From contig CM037596.1 in NCBI GenBank assembly GCA_021018995.1, positions 87,551,184 to 87,615,183 of the forward strand: 64,000 bases of DNA. The letters are read 5' to 3'. The number at the start of each line of letters is the position of its first letter. Positions within the stretch are counted from its first letter, which is position 1. Origin of the DNA: Chloranthus sessilifolius (taxonomy: Eukaryota; Streptophyta; Magnoliopsida; Chloranthales; Chloranthaceae). The notes beneath the pieces are model-generated. The model was not told the origin of the DNA, made no database searches, and worked only from the letters and a program-made list of their open reading frames with translations. Below, piece by piece: positions 31,907 through 42,831 of the stretch. The position numbers and the translations under genes are program-made.

Positions 31907-32951
31907 CCACCACCAAATTCCTGAGTGGCAGCTTGTTTAGAGCTTCTACCAAGGAATTGATTCCAAGAGCAGGGATATGGTGAATGCCTCATGTGGAGGC
32001 ACTTACCTTCATAAGACAGCTGATGAGGCTTAGGAACTGTTCAAGGTCATCAGTGAAAATTCCATACAATAGGTGACTCTGCCCAGAAATGACATTGAGA
32101 CTCCTGCTAAAATGGGGAAAGAAGTCACTTATATAGGAAGGTTGTATGAAGTCAGCGTGCCTAGTGACTTGGAAAGCAAGGTGGACAACCTGACCATAAA
32201 ATTTGATAAATTAATGAGTGTGATGCAACCTAGACTGACTGCACAAGTGGAAGAAGCATGTCTGATATGCTAGTCACCCACACACCTGCTTGAGGACTGT
32301 CTATTAGTAGGTCAATACCCTGAATTAGTCATGAAAGATGATCATGCTACCCAATCATTTGGACAGCAACCTGCTGGGTGTCAATGAAGAAACCACCCAA
32401 ATTTGAGGTGGAGACAAGACAATTATCAGCAACCCCAGCAATAGTAGTTGGCATTACCATATAGACCACCACAACAACATAAATAGGGCTATGCACCTAG
32501 ACAAGCCTTCCAACAATCAACCCCACAGCAGAACCAATTGGCTTTGCCCCCACATCAGACTAGATCCCCCTCTGTTGAAGAACATGATTTAGAATCACTG
32601 CAAAACCTGGGGTCCCTATCACAGATTGTGAACTCTCATAGTCAAAGTATAAAGAAAATAGAGAACCAGCTTGACCAAATTTCCAATGCTTTGGCCATAA
32701 GAGAGTAGGGCAGGCTGTCAAATCAACCCTTGGCCAATCCCGAGGGTCAGTTTATGATTGGTGAGGGATCCTTAACTCATGAGGAGGCTAAGGCAATCAC
32801 TACCCTTAGAAGTGGCAGAGTGGTTGATAACCAGGTGGGCAGGGAGAAAAAGGAGACAAATGAGAGTGTAGAAGAGGAAAATATGAGTGAAAATGAGAGG
32901 AATGACTCACCCCCTGCTGAAGACCAGCATGAAAAAAATAAGGGACTGTAG
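31907..32951 (+). pseudogene. A gag, 3' part with zinc knuckle
   Basis: Continuation of the gag broken at 8664: HHQIPEWQLV, SFYQGIDSKSRDMVNASCGGTYL at about 31950, then LESKVDNLTIKFDKLMSVMQPR and the knuckle CLIC, a stop, SPTHLLEDC, which keeps the CX2CX4HX4C spacing near 32262-32300. A Gln/Pro-rich tail follows, with a segment on SLQNLGSLSQIVNSHSQSIK, then EAKAITTLRSGRVVDNQ and an acidic/Lys end. Stops are frequent (about 31941, 32030, 32272, 32385, 32445, 32706). Many stand where M or B reads Gln. Confidence 0.85.
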
Positions 32952-33029
32952 TTGAGCCCCAACAAAAAGAAAAAAATGAGCAAAGAAAAAAATAAAAACT
33001 TTCTAATGATGTGGCTAGGCATGCAGTTG

Positions 33030-33660
33030 AGGTACCAGCAATACCACAACTGTCATTTCCTCATGCACTTAAAGGTCCTTCACCATTTGATAAGGGGAAT
33101 GCCAACTTGAAGGAAATGATGGAGACTTTCAAGCAAGTTAAGATCAATTTATCTCTGCTTGATGCCATAAAATAAGTCCCTGCCTATGCCAAGTTCCTTA
33201 AAGACCTGTGCACACAAAAGAGGAAAGCAAGAGTCCATCTGTCCAAGAATGTCATTGCAACTGAAAATGTGAAACCTATGTTGTCTATTGCCACACCAGT
33301 AAAATTGCAAGACCTAGAGGTACCTACAATCCCCTATATTAGTGAAGACCACACCATTGGTAGGGCTCTCTTAAACTTGGGGGCCAGTGTAAACCTGCTG
33401 TCATATTCAGTATATGAGCAGCTAGGTTTGAGGGAGCTGAAACCAACTCCTATTGTGCTCCAACTGACTGACAGGTCTGAGAGGAGGCCTAGGGGTGTGG
33501 TTGAGGATGTGCTGGTGGGGGTGGACAAGTTCTTTTACCCGATTGATTTTTTGGTCTTGGATATGGAACCTTCAAAAGCAACACCCCTATCCTTGTCATT
33601 TTGGGCAGGCCATTTTTGGCCACTGCCAATGCCTGCATTCAATGCAGGTCTAGGGTGATG
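33030..33660 (+). pseudogene. A aspartic protease with mutated active site
   Basis: Athila-type protease region: LSFPHALKGPSPFDKGN, ETFKQVKINLSLLDAIK, then YAKFLKDLCTQKRKARV, EVPTIPYISEDHTIGRALLNLGASVNLLSYSVYEQLGL at about 33330-33440. The catalytic Asp of the D-L-G-A-S motif (present in B and N) is Asn here (AAC), so the enzyme would be inactive. It continues through RRPRGVVEDVLVGVDKFFYPIDFLVLDME and shifts frame near 33590 at the GRPFLATANA loop. One stop lies near 33172. Confidence 0.85.
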
Positions 33661-34060
33661 GAGGTTACCTTTGGGAATATGAAATTAAATATGTACAATG
33701 CTGCAAAGCAACCTCAGTTGGACAATGAAGACTGCTTTGCAGTGGATGTACTAGAGGACCTAGTTGAGGAGAATTTATCCAATCTGCTGGATTGGAATAA
33801 AGTTTTTGATGATTTTGAAAGTGTGTGGACTGAGGTTCAGGAGGAGGCCCAAAATTGCAGTAATGAAGATAGCAACACAATAGAGTCTTCAATGGGCCTA
33901 GTGTAGTATTCCATCTAGAAACCTATATTGCTGCCCCTACCTCAAACCTCCAAGGCATCTTTATTGTCTTCTATAGAGAGTCCACCTGATCTGGAGCTTA
34001 AACAGCTGCTAGCGACATTAAAATATACCTTTTTGGGGTAGGACAATAAACTTCCTGTGA
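33661..34060 (+). pseudogene. A protease-RT linker
   Basis: Readable as polyprotein spacer: MEVTFGNMKLNMYNAAKQPQLDNEDCFAVDVLEDLVEENLSNLLDW and MGLV, then LLPLPQTSKASL and PDLELKQLLATLKYTFLG. It has no catalytic motif. Its counterpart in B (60880-61240) is similar, and M retains only its middle and end (about 52080-52150). Confidence 0.7.
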
Positions 34061-35060
34061 TCATCTCTTCCTCTCTTACTAGTGTGCAGGAAGAGAAATT
34101 ATTGTGGGTGCTTAGGAGACATAAGAAAGCAATAGGCTAGACAATAGCAGATTTAGGGGGGATTGATCCATCAGTTTGTATGCACAAGATATATCTAGAA
34201 GAGGGTTCCAAACCCTCAAGGGAAATATAGAGGAAACTGAATTCTCATATGCAAGAGGTGGTCTTAAAGGAGGTGGTGAAAATGTTAGATGCTGGGGTCA
34301 TATACCCCATTTCAAATTCAGAATGGGTATCACCTATCCAGGTGGTCCCCAAAAAGTCTGGTATGACAGTTGTCACCTCTGATTCTGGGGAGTTGATGCC
34401 AACCAGGGAGACCACAGCTTGGAGAGTTTACATTGACTAGTGGAAACTCAACTCTAAAACCAGAAAAGACCACTTCCCCTTGCCCTTCATAGATCAGATT
34501 TTAGATAAATTAGCTGGGAAAGCATACTACTGCTTTCTTGATGGATACTTAGATTATAATCAGATACCTGTGCATCCTCAGGACCAAGAAAAGACTATAA
34601 TTACCTATCTATTCGGCACTTTTGCTTACAGAAGAATGCCATTTGAACTGTACAATGCCCCAGCCACATTCCAAAGGGGCATGTATGCTATTTTCTCAGA
34701 CATGATTGATAAGTGTTTGGAAATATTTATGGATGATTTCTCTGTGTTTGGGGATAGTTTTAGTCAGTGTTTACATCACCTCAGCTTGGTTCTTCAAAGA
34801 TGTGAGGAGACCAACCTGGTCTTGAGCTGGGAAAAGAGCCACTTCATGGTCAACTAAGGCATTGTGCTTGGCCATGTGGTTTCCCATAGAGGCATGGAGG
34901 TAGATAAAGTAAAGGTTGACTTAATCTCACACTTGCCCCCACCCAAAACTGTCAAATAGATCAGGTATTTCTTAGGGCATGCTGGATTCTATAGGAGGTT
35001 CATCAAGGACTTTAGTAAAATTGCTAAACTATTGTGCCACTTGCTTTGCTAAGATGTGCC
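34061..35060 (+). pseudogene. A reverse transcriptase
   Basis: Athila-type RT. Motifs: GGIDPSVCMHKIYLEEG, MLDAGVIYPISNSEWVSPIQVVPKK, FIDQILDKLAGKAYYCFLDGY, FGTFAYRRMPFELYNAPATF and the catalytic FMDDFSVFGDSF near 34726-34762, then [10 protein letters not shown] and the thumb. Stops at about 34040, 34138, 34228, 34437, 34855, 34957 and 35048 all but one match CAG, CAA or TGG codons of the sister copies. Some family residues are also changed (FGL to FEL). Confidence 0.9.
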
Positions 35061-35520
35061 ATTTAATTTTACTGCTGAGTGCCTTGAGGTATTTGAGGTC
35101 TTAAAGAAATGTCTAACCGCTGCTCTTATGATCCAAGCCCCTGACTACTCTCTCCCTTTTGAGCTGATGTGTGATGCATCAGAGCTGGCTGTAGGTGCTA
35201 TCCTAGGACAGAGAAAGGATAAGCTGCCATATGTGGTATATTATACCAGCAAGACATTGGCAGAGGCTCAACTTAATTACACCATAATTGAGAAAGAGCT
35301 GCTGGTAGTGGTCTTTACTGTGGACAAATTTAGACCTTACCTACTTGGGTCTAAAATTATTATATTTACAGACCACTCTGCCCTTAAGTACCTTTTAGCC
35401 AAGAAAGATGCCAAACCTAGATTGATTAGATGGATCCTCCTACTGTAGGAGTTTGATCTTGAAATCAAAGACAAGAAGGGAGTAGAAAATGTGGTGGCTG
35501 ATCACCTGTCTAGGATTTTG
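35061..35520 (+). pseudogene. A RNase H
   Basis: [26 protein letters not shown] (first Asp) at about 35155-35235, [13 protein letters not shown] (Glu) near 35290, [15 protein letters not shown] (Asp) near 35370, RWILLL with a TAG in place of the following Gln, and [11 protein letters not shown] near 35500. All acidic catalytic residues are present; the enzyme is lost only through stops and the frame breaks around it. Confidence 0.88.
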
Positions 35521-36885
35521 TTGGATGAATGTGCTGCTACACTTGTTAGATATGCTTTTCTTGATGAGCAAATGTTTGCCATCCTGGCTGTTGCCCCATG
35601 GTTTGCCAACATAGTCAATTATCTTGCTATAGGCATGATCCCCGCCCATTGGTTCAAGATGGACAAAGACTTGTTCTTTTCACAAGTCAAGTACATTTCT
35701 GGGAGGATCCTTGCCTATACAAATATTGTGCAGACCAAATCATTATAAAGTGTGCCCTTGATTGTGATTTCCCCAGTATTCTTAGCATGTGCCATGAAAA
35801 TACCTGTGGGGGTCACTTCAGTGGGAAAAAGACAGCAGCTAAGGTGCTGCAGTATAGATTTTATTGGCCTTCCTTGTTCAAGGATGCCCATACACACTGC
35901 CATGCCTATGTCAGATGTCAAAGGATGGGTGACATTTTCAAGAGAAATTCAATGCCAATGCAGCCCATCCTAGTTGTGGAGCTATTTGACATTTGGAGAA
36001 TAGAATTTATGGGGCCCTTTCCTCCTTCAAATGTTTATAATTTCATCCTTGTGGCTGTGGATTATATTTTCAAATAGGTGGAAGCAGCTGCCACAAGGAT
36101 TAATTACCACAAAGTAGTCCTGAAATTTATAAAGAAAAATATTTTCTCTAAATTTGGCACCCCTAGAGCCATCATCAGTGATGGGGGCAGCCACTTCTAT
36201 TACAAAAACTTTGAGAGCTTGCTTAATAAGTATGCTGTTACCCAAAGGAATGCTACTCCATATCACCCACAGACCAGTGGGCAAGTGGAGATTTCCAACA
36301 GGGAAATCAAGCACATTCTGGAGAAGACAATGAGGATTGACAGGAAGGATTGGGCTGTGAAAGTGATTGATGCATTGTTGGCCTATAGGACTGCCTGTAA
36401 GACCCCAATTGGAATGTCCCCATTTCGAATAGTCTATGGCAAAGCTTGTCATCTGCCAGTAGCACAAGTCCTTTTGGGCTATTAAGAGTTTAAACATAGA
36501 TCTAACATCTGCTGGTGTACACAGGAAGCTGCACCTGTCTGAGCTAGAGGAGCTGAGATTAGATGCTTATGCCAACTCAAGGATCTATAAGGAGAAAGCT
36601 AAGGCATTCTTTGACAAGAGCCTTTTGAGAAAATACTTTGAGGATGGTGCTAAGGTATGGCTACTCAACTCCAAGCTGAAATTTTTCCCAGGAAAGTTAA
36701 GAACTAGATGGGATGGTCCCTTCACTGTGCTTCATGCATTCCCATCTGGGGTTGTGAAAATTATGGACCCCACAAGTGGAAGGATTATGAAAGTAAATGG
36801 GAAAAGGCTCAAGCTGTGTGTGGAAAATTCTATGGAAACCTTTGCCACCATTTACTTTCAAGAACCTCTCAAGCATGAATGATCC
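35521..36885 (+). pseudogene. A integrase
   Basis: Zinc finger [15 protein letters not shown] and HCHAYVRCQR (about 35786-35925, HHCC). In the core the first catalytic position is Glu (RIEFMGPF near 36000) where B has Asp; the second Asp is in [10 protein letters not shown] near 36175 and the Glu in [10 protein letters not shown] near 36285. The C-terminal region has LNSKLKFFPGKLRTRWDGPFTVL (GPF module) and ends EPLKHE at 36882. Frame changes occur near 35690 and 36485, and a stop replaces a Trp codon near 36076. Confidence 0.88.
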
Positions 36886-37254
36886 ACTGCCATGTATACT
36901 ATGTAATAGTATTTGTTTTTTTTACTTTGTCATTAGCTGTTGTTTGAGTATTTTTGTGCTTTTAAATTCTAGATGTGTACTTTTTAGTGTTTGTAAGAAT
37001 CTTAATATGTGTCTGTGAAGCTTGAGTAACTGTGGTTTGTGAAATCTGCATGTGCAAATTGGGTGAACTATTAACTTCGAATTTTTATGCAGCACTATGA
37101 ACCCCCTTGTGTTATAGTGAGTGAACCATATGTGGAATAATTTGTGTGCATGAACTGCGAACTATGCCTATGTCTAGTCTGTGTGCATGAGTCATGAATC
37201 ATGGAGGGAGCATGTGCCTAGATCGATGTGGAGAAATAAGATTATGACAGAGAT
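36886..37254. other. A spacer after pol
   Basis: 370 bp with no gene: T-rich start, then a stretch with repeated CATGAAC/CATGAGTC words. It separates pol from the putative internal promoter region. Confidence 0.5.
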
Positions 37255-37488
37255 GATCTCGACAGGCTCTGCTGTGTAACAAATGAGCTGTGCGAGTTCT
37301 TCGTGAGCAGAATTGCTTGAAAAAGAGCCTCGCGAGGATCTCGTGAGGCCTTATTTTGCACCATAATCTCTTGTCACGTAGTCCACTTTGAACCACGCCA
37401 GTAGTCATTTCAATCTCGGGAGGATCATTTGTATTTGATTCTATTTCGCTAGATCCTCGTGAAGCTCAGGATTCCCCTGCTATAAAAG
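37255..37488 (+). promoter_or_regulatory. Putative internal promoter of A third ORF
   Basis: The LTR-type motif CCTCGCGAGG recurs at 37328-37337 with decayed forms around it (CTCGTGAGG, CTCGTGAAG, CTCGGGAGG), followed by a TATA box TATAAAAG at 37481-37488 in the setting CCTGCTATAAAAGCCC. A C-rich probable 5' UTR (37510-37620) follows. The same motif type precedes the TATA box in A's LTRs. Promoter activity is inferred from architecture alone. Confidence 0.5.
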
Positions 37489-37705
37489 CCCTCGCTTGGC
37501 TCTTTCAACCCATTTTCTGCACCAAGCTCTTGCAAACCCACTCACACCAGACCTTCCAACCTCCTTCTTCACTGCCCACTATGCTCCACCTCTCGCACCT
37601 TGCTCTAGATAGTGTGCTAAGCATTCAAGACTGTATCTTTTGCACCTGGTGGTGGTGGATTGATTCACTGTGAAGGTTTTGGGCTGAAACCCTAGATTTT
37701 TAAGG

Positions 37706-37825
37706 GTAAGTTCTCATTTTGTCTCAGCTATGATTTTAGTTGTTATTTCCTCTGGGTTGTTGTTTGGTTTGTGGGAGGAAATTTTGTTAAGCGATATTAC
37801 AACACTGTAGGCATTTGGATTTTAG
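37706..37825 (+). other. Predicted leader intron before A third ORF
   Basis: The donor AAGG/GTAAGT at 37705/37706 is a near-consensus plant 5' splice site. A T-rich stretch ends at TTTTAG (37825), with an alternative acceptor at 37810 (CTGTAG). The start ATG lies 25 bp downstream at 37851. Confidence 0.45.
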
Positions 37826-37850
37826 ATTGAAGAAGTTAGGGTTTAGTCAA

Positions 37851-38313
37851 ATGGCTAACAAAACCCTATTTTTTGAGAACCTAGATGACCTGTTAAACCC
37901 TCCACCAACAGACCTTCCCACTGTCACAAGGAAATCGGTGAGGATTGCTTAATCTTCCACTATGGAGGCCACTGATGCCCCTGCTCCCCCAACTGAGAAT
38001 CCTAAGAAAAGGGTTGCACCAAAGAAGAGGGCTAGGTCTGTTACCAAGAGCCCTACAAAATCAAAGAAGTAGAAGAAGGGTAAGGAGGTGGTTCCCGAGA
38101 TTAATCCACTGACCACTCCTAGTGAGTTCATGGTTGCCATCAAATTGGATCCTGAACTGCCTTTGACAAGGCATATTTTGAGAAGGAACCGTTGACTGCT
38201 TAACCCATTGAATTCCTGACAAAGGTTTCCTTATTGCCCCTGTTAAAACATCTCAATGAATTAGTGTACCCTAGGTTAGTTCAATTGTTCTACCAGAACA
38301 TCAGGGTCAAGAA
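37851..38313 (+). pseudogene. A third ORF, 5' part (interrupted by N)
   Basis: The ATG at 37851 starts MANKTLFFENLDDLLNPPP. After a TAA at 37948-37950 the frame goes on with a strongly basic segment (NPKKRVAPKKRARSVTKS, near 38000-38055) that looks like a nuclear localisation signal. A frame change near 38165 leads to FLTKVSLLPLLKHLNELVYPRLVQLFYQNIRV, the pattern of the family often annotated as 'putative plant transposon protein' and found as the extra ORF of Athila-like elements. No signal peptide or membrane segment is seen, so calling it env is not supported. N then interrupts it. Confidence 0.65.
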
Positions 38314-38845
38314 AAAAGTACCAAAAGGGCATGTGAACGTGATTTTCTCTTGATCCTCAGGTACAATGACTATTTAGTTATAATCGAAATAGCCATTGAG
38401 GAAGCAATAGTACTCATGCCCGACCAGTCTTTCCAACATCTGATCGATAAACGGAAGAGGAAAGTGATCTTTCCTCTTCATCAAATTTAACTTCCGATAA
38501 TCGATGCACACTCTCCAACCTGTTTGAATTTTTGGGAATTAGTTCGTTGTCCTCATTCTTCACCACTGTGACTCCCGACTTCTTAGGGACCACTTGTGTG
38601 GGGCTAACCCATTTACTGTCAGAGATGGGATATATGATTCCAGCATCTAAAAGTTTTATTATCTCATTTCAGATCACGTCTTGCATTATAGGGTTCAGTC
38701 TCCTCTGTGGTTCCCTAGAAGGCTTAGCATTATCTTCCAAATAGATTCAGTGCATGCACACCGTTGGACTAATGCCTTTGATATCTTTTATCGACCATCC
38801 GAGGGCACTTTTGTGCTCTTTGGGTACATTCATGAGTTGGCCTTC
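38314..38845 (-). pseudogene. N pol linker and RT 5' part
   Basis: Minus strand, broken by stops: linker with SICMH-like motif (ISPTVCMH), LDAGIIYPISDSKWVSPTQVVPKK, then FLNGYFDYN and [16 protein letters not shown]. It ends before the NAPATF and catalytic DD motifs. It follows the protease frame directly (a TAG or TAA separates them near 38846). Confidence 0.8.
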
Positions 38846-39778
38846 CTAATTCGCATCCAATTTTGATGATATTATGACGGGTTGAGTTTCATTCTCCCCC
38901 AGGTAGGCATACTTAAGATTTTCCGGAAGAGGTTTAAGTTCTAAGTACACTTTCTCCTCCTCTTTCGACTTTTCCATGATTAATTCAATTGGAGCTCCAG
39001 AATCTATTTTCTTTTCTTCTCCCAGAAGCGGTGTGGAGTCCAACATGTGATTCACTTCTTGGATCAGTTGATCCACATCAAAATTTTCTCCAAAATACGC
39101 AACACAAGCTGCTAAAGGATCTTCAATTTCGGATGCATGAAATATTTCTTCCATAATTTCATCCATGGGTTGCTTGGTAATATTAAAGATGTTGAGTTCC
39201 ACTGTCATATTCCTGAATGACAGATTCATGATCCCGTTTCGACAGTTGATTAGCGCATTAGAGGTTGCTAGGAATGGTCTTCCTAGAATCACCGGAATGT
39301 TATTCTTCAAATTTGGTGCTGGTTCAATGTTTAAAATAACAAAATCTATAGGAAAGTAGAAAGAATCCACCTTAATGAGGACATCTTCCATAATTCCACG
39401 AGGGATCTTTACGAACCGATCAGCTAATTGAAGGGTCATCGCAGTGGTCTTAAGCTCTCCCAATTCGAGCTCCTTGTAAATAGAGTAAGGCAACAAGTTG
39501 ATACTTGCTCCTAAATCCAAAAGGGCCCGATCAATACGGTTATCGCCGATGATGATTGAGATTGTAGGACAACCTGGGTCCTTATATTTAATTGAGATCT
39601 TTGCTTGCAACACTAAATTAACCTGCTCGGCTAAGAAAGCCTTTTTCAGAATATTGGTCTTTCTTTTGATTGTGACTAATTCCTTCAAAAATTTTGCATA
39701 AGCAGGCACTTGTCGGATGGCATCCAGGAAGGGAATATTAATTTTTAATTGCTTGAAAATATCATTTATTCCTTCCAC
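38846..39778 (-). pseudogene. N aspartic protease region (open, 310 codons)
   Basis: A long open minus-strand frame: INDIFKQLKINIPFLDAI, YAKFLKELVTIKRKT, CPTISIIIGDNRIDRALLDLGASINLLPYSIYKEL with an intact active-site Asp, then DFVILNIEPAP and VILGRPFLATSNALINCRNG. The C-terminal half is the linker PIELIMEKSKEEEKVYLELKPLPENLKYAYLGENETQPVIISS. The active-site motif and the GRPF loop are both present, so this protease looks catalytically competent even though the element is truncated. The start at 39778 is only the first in-frame Met; the frame comes from gag. Confidence 0.85.
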
Positions 39779-39984
39779 ATCGCGATTTTTTCATGGTGCC
39801 ATCAATCTTTACGGGTATGGTGCTTTAGGAACAAAACTTTTCTTCTGTTCACTCTTTTCTTCTGTTATTTCTTTTGCTTGTACTTTTTCTTCAATTTCTT
39901 CTTTCTCTTTAACTTTCTTCTCTCCATTAAACTTTTCCTCCTCCTCTAGCAACACTACTTTGTTATCGACCTGCTTTCTAGATC

Positions 39985-41539
39985 TCAACGTTGTGATCGC
40001 TCGAATTTATTACTGATTTTCATCTTGTGATGAAGTTGATGTTTATTCAACAACCATCTGACCCCTTGGGTTAGGAACTGGTTGGCTAGGAAACGATCCT
40101 TTTTCTCTTTCACAGAGAAAAGTTGCCAATTGCCCAATTTAGGTCTCTATTTTAGAGATTGAGGATGTGTGAGAATAGATAAGTTTCATTAGGTCCTCAG
40201 TAGAAGGAGTTTGTATATGAGGACGTTGGGCAGTATTTCCCAGTGGATTGTTAAATCCAGGTGGTGGAAATGTTGGCAAAAAATTCTGTTGTGGTTGGTT
40301 TTAATAGCCTCCCATTGGTTGTGCAAACTGATAATTCTGATTTAATTGCCATGGCTGCCCCACCTGATTTTGATTGTATTGAAATTGATTTGGATTATTG
40401 AACCCTTGATGTTGAAATTGCCCTTAACAGTAGTTTTGCTGCGGTCCTTGGTTGAAATTTTGTTGGGGATAAAAGTTCATCCCCTGTTTCCTGGGCTGTA
40501 TTCTTTGATTATCTTGTTTCCATGAGAAATTTGGGTGGTTTCTCCAACTATTTGGGTTATTCTCATTAAAAAAGTTTCCTTGATTCCGCCCATAGTTATT
40601 CACAACATTTAGCTGTTCAGATGTGTCTTCATGGTAGTTCTACATTGAAGGACAAACATCTGCTATATGCATTGGACTTGCATAAATTGAACATGGCTCG
40701 GATTGTGTATTTACCATATGCACATTCTTCTTTAATTTCAATTCCTCCACTTGTTGAGTGAGGAAATCAATTTTAGCCATCAGATCTGGGAAATCCTTTA
40801 CTACGTATAGTCCTCCCTTCTTGGTTGAACTTTCGGCTTGATCACGAGCTTTGACTGGTTGTTCCCGAGTCTTTGTGAAATCCCAATGCTGAGAATCCTC
40901 GGCCAGCTTTTCTAGGAAAGCATAGGATTCAGTTTCCTTTAGGCTCAGGAATCCTCCGCCATTCATTGACTCCACCAGATGTCTATTTGGTTGACTCAGT
41001 CCATTGTAGAAACACTGGACCAGTCTCCACTTTGAGTATCTATGGTGTGGACATTTGAGTAAGAGATCCATGAATCTATCCCAAGCTTCATATAATCTCT
41101 CATCTTCCTCTTGCGTGAAATCCATGATTTCACATCTAAGGACATTCGTCTTCGTCATAGGGAAGAACTTTGACAGAAACTTTTTGACCATCTGATCCCA
41201 GGTGGTTATGGATCCCGATGGTAGAGAATTTATCCAAGCTTTTGCTTTATCCTTTATAGAGAAAGGAAACAAGCGTAGCCTAACAGATTCTTCGCTGAAA
41301 TTTTGGTAAACGGATGAGCAAACTTCTACGAAGTCTTTGATGTGCTGGTATGGGTCTTCTCTCTCCATGCCATGAAAGATTGGAAGAATTTGGATGACAT
41401 TTGTACGAATTTCAAACCGGCCACCAGGTGTGGCGGGGTATACAATACATGATGGGGTATTTGTAGTGATTGGAGAAAACAGTTCTCTCAATGTTGGTTC
41501 TTCCTCTTGTTCGAGCTGTCCATTCATGTTGTCAGTCAT
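39985..41539 (-). pseudogene. N gag
   Basis: 299 codons are open from 41539: MTDNMNGQLEQEEEPTLREL, FEIRTNVIQILPIFHGMEREDPYQHIKDF, SVRLRLFPFSIKDKAKAWINSLPSGSITTWDQM, RCEIMDFTQEEDERLYEAWDRF, KCPHHRYSKWRLVQCFYNGL. The zinc knuckle CSIYASPMHIADVC has the normal CX2CX4HX4C spacing but with Tyr at the second Cys. After a stop at 40640 the Asn/Gln/Pro-rich tail continues in frame with scattered stops to about 40000, ending in ITTLRSRKQVDNK. It encodes the capsid protein. The first Met at 41539 matches the expected N-terminus. Confidence 0.85.
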
Positions 41540-41831
41540 ATTGACTTCAGTGGATGATTCACTAGAGAATTTTTGCCTTGATCTATCGTCCTTATGATTT
41601 TACCAACAAGCACGTTCGATCTCAGAATTTAAAGGCTCTAAAGTTCTTTCTTTAGAAGACCTAGTGTGCATGCAAATGACGCACAGAGTGGAGGTTTCAG
41701 GCAGGAAAACCTCAAGAGAATTTTTTTTTTTCAAATTTCAAATTTTAAAATTGAAATTTCTGAATTTTTATTGTATTTATTATTATTATTATTATTTTAT
41801 TTTTTTTCTAAAAATTAACAAAAAATTTTTT

Positions 41832-41915
41832 TGAGTCTCGATTGATCGAGTAGGAATCTCGATCGATCGAGACAGAGTCGATTAATCGAGTAGTATACTC
41901 AATCAATCGACAAAG
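41832..41915. promoter_or_regulatory. ATCGAT-type palindromes in N leader
   Basis: Repeated words ATTGATCGAG, CTCGATCGATCGAG, CGATTAATCGAG and CAATCAATCGAC between PBS and gag. They are variants of the TCAATCGATTGA palindrome found four times in the N LTR. Confidence 0.45.
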
Positions 41916-42035
41916 GACAGAAAATTTTAATTTTAATTTTTTTTTTTTTTTGTGTGTGCAGAGAAACTGTTTTAATCCACGAAATTCTCAAAATTAACTG
42001 TCTATTTATCAAAAATTCAGATTTTCTTAATTTAG

Positions 42036-42053
42036 TCCCCGGCAACGGCGCCA
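42036..42053 (-). other. N primer-binding site (perfect tRNA-Asp match)
   Basis: On the minus strand TGGCGCCGTTGCCGGGGA equals the complement of the last 18 bases of plant tRNA-Asp(GUC), six bases after the LTR end. Confidence 0.93.
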
Positions 42054-42497
42054 AAAACTTGATGTGAATTTTAATTGTGATGTTTTACTCGCATGCGCAC
42101 GAATCAAATTATATATAGTGGGTGCAGAGTACGAGATCGTTCCCACGAGGACTATTTTGAAAGATCTAAAAAGACGAGACAGTAATTCAAGAAATCTACT
42201 AAGATTTAACAGTGCCCTACCAATACTATGATTTAGGTGGTTTTATGAGATGATAATTACTGACTACAAACTAAAACTTAATCAACAATTCAAAAATAAA
42301 GGCAAAGATGAAAAAGATGAAGATACTAAATCCTCCCATCTTTGGTTTGTTCTTCCCATAATACAAATCTAAGAATTAAACTATGAGATATATCATTGAA
42401 AAGTATCTTTTATGGAAGATATATGATCAAAACCCGGATAGGTTCCACGTTGCATCCTTGCAAACAGGACTTAATTTCGTAGATGATTTCCATATAT

Positions 42498-42831
42498 AGA
42501 TCTGGTATCAAGGGCATGGCTCGACACACTTGATCTCAGATTTTAAATAAAAATCATCCCCAAAGTGGGTAAAAATTCCAACAAGAATACCACCATAGAT
42601 CTGAGATCAAGGGCATGGCTCGGCACACTTGATTTCAGATTAGGGAGTAATCAAGATAAAATTACCATTACAGATCTAAGATCCAGGGCATGGCTCGGCA
42701 CACTCGATCCCGGATCATAATCGTAAGTAGATCCACACGATGAAAGTAAAAAGACCATAAAATAATGATTGGGGTAAAATTACCGTCACAGATCTGAGAT
42801 CCAGGGCATGGCTCGGCATACTCGATCCCGG
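42498..42831 (-). repeat. Four-copy 43-bp repeat in N LTR
   Basis: Core units at 42498-42540, 42597-42640, 42672-42714 and 42790-42831 share (plus strand) AGATCTGAGATC, then AGGGCATGGCTCGGCA, then CTCGATC-like ends. Spacers differ in length (75-118 bp repeat distance), so only the core is conserved. Position in R/U5 suggests a structured RNA segment or a binding site, but nothing proves it. Confidence 0.75.

Noticed and set aside
42036..42053. Possible tRNA-Asp gene
   Set aside because: Only the 18-base acceptor/T-arm complement is present, exactly at a PBS position; no other tRNA arms are found.
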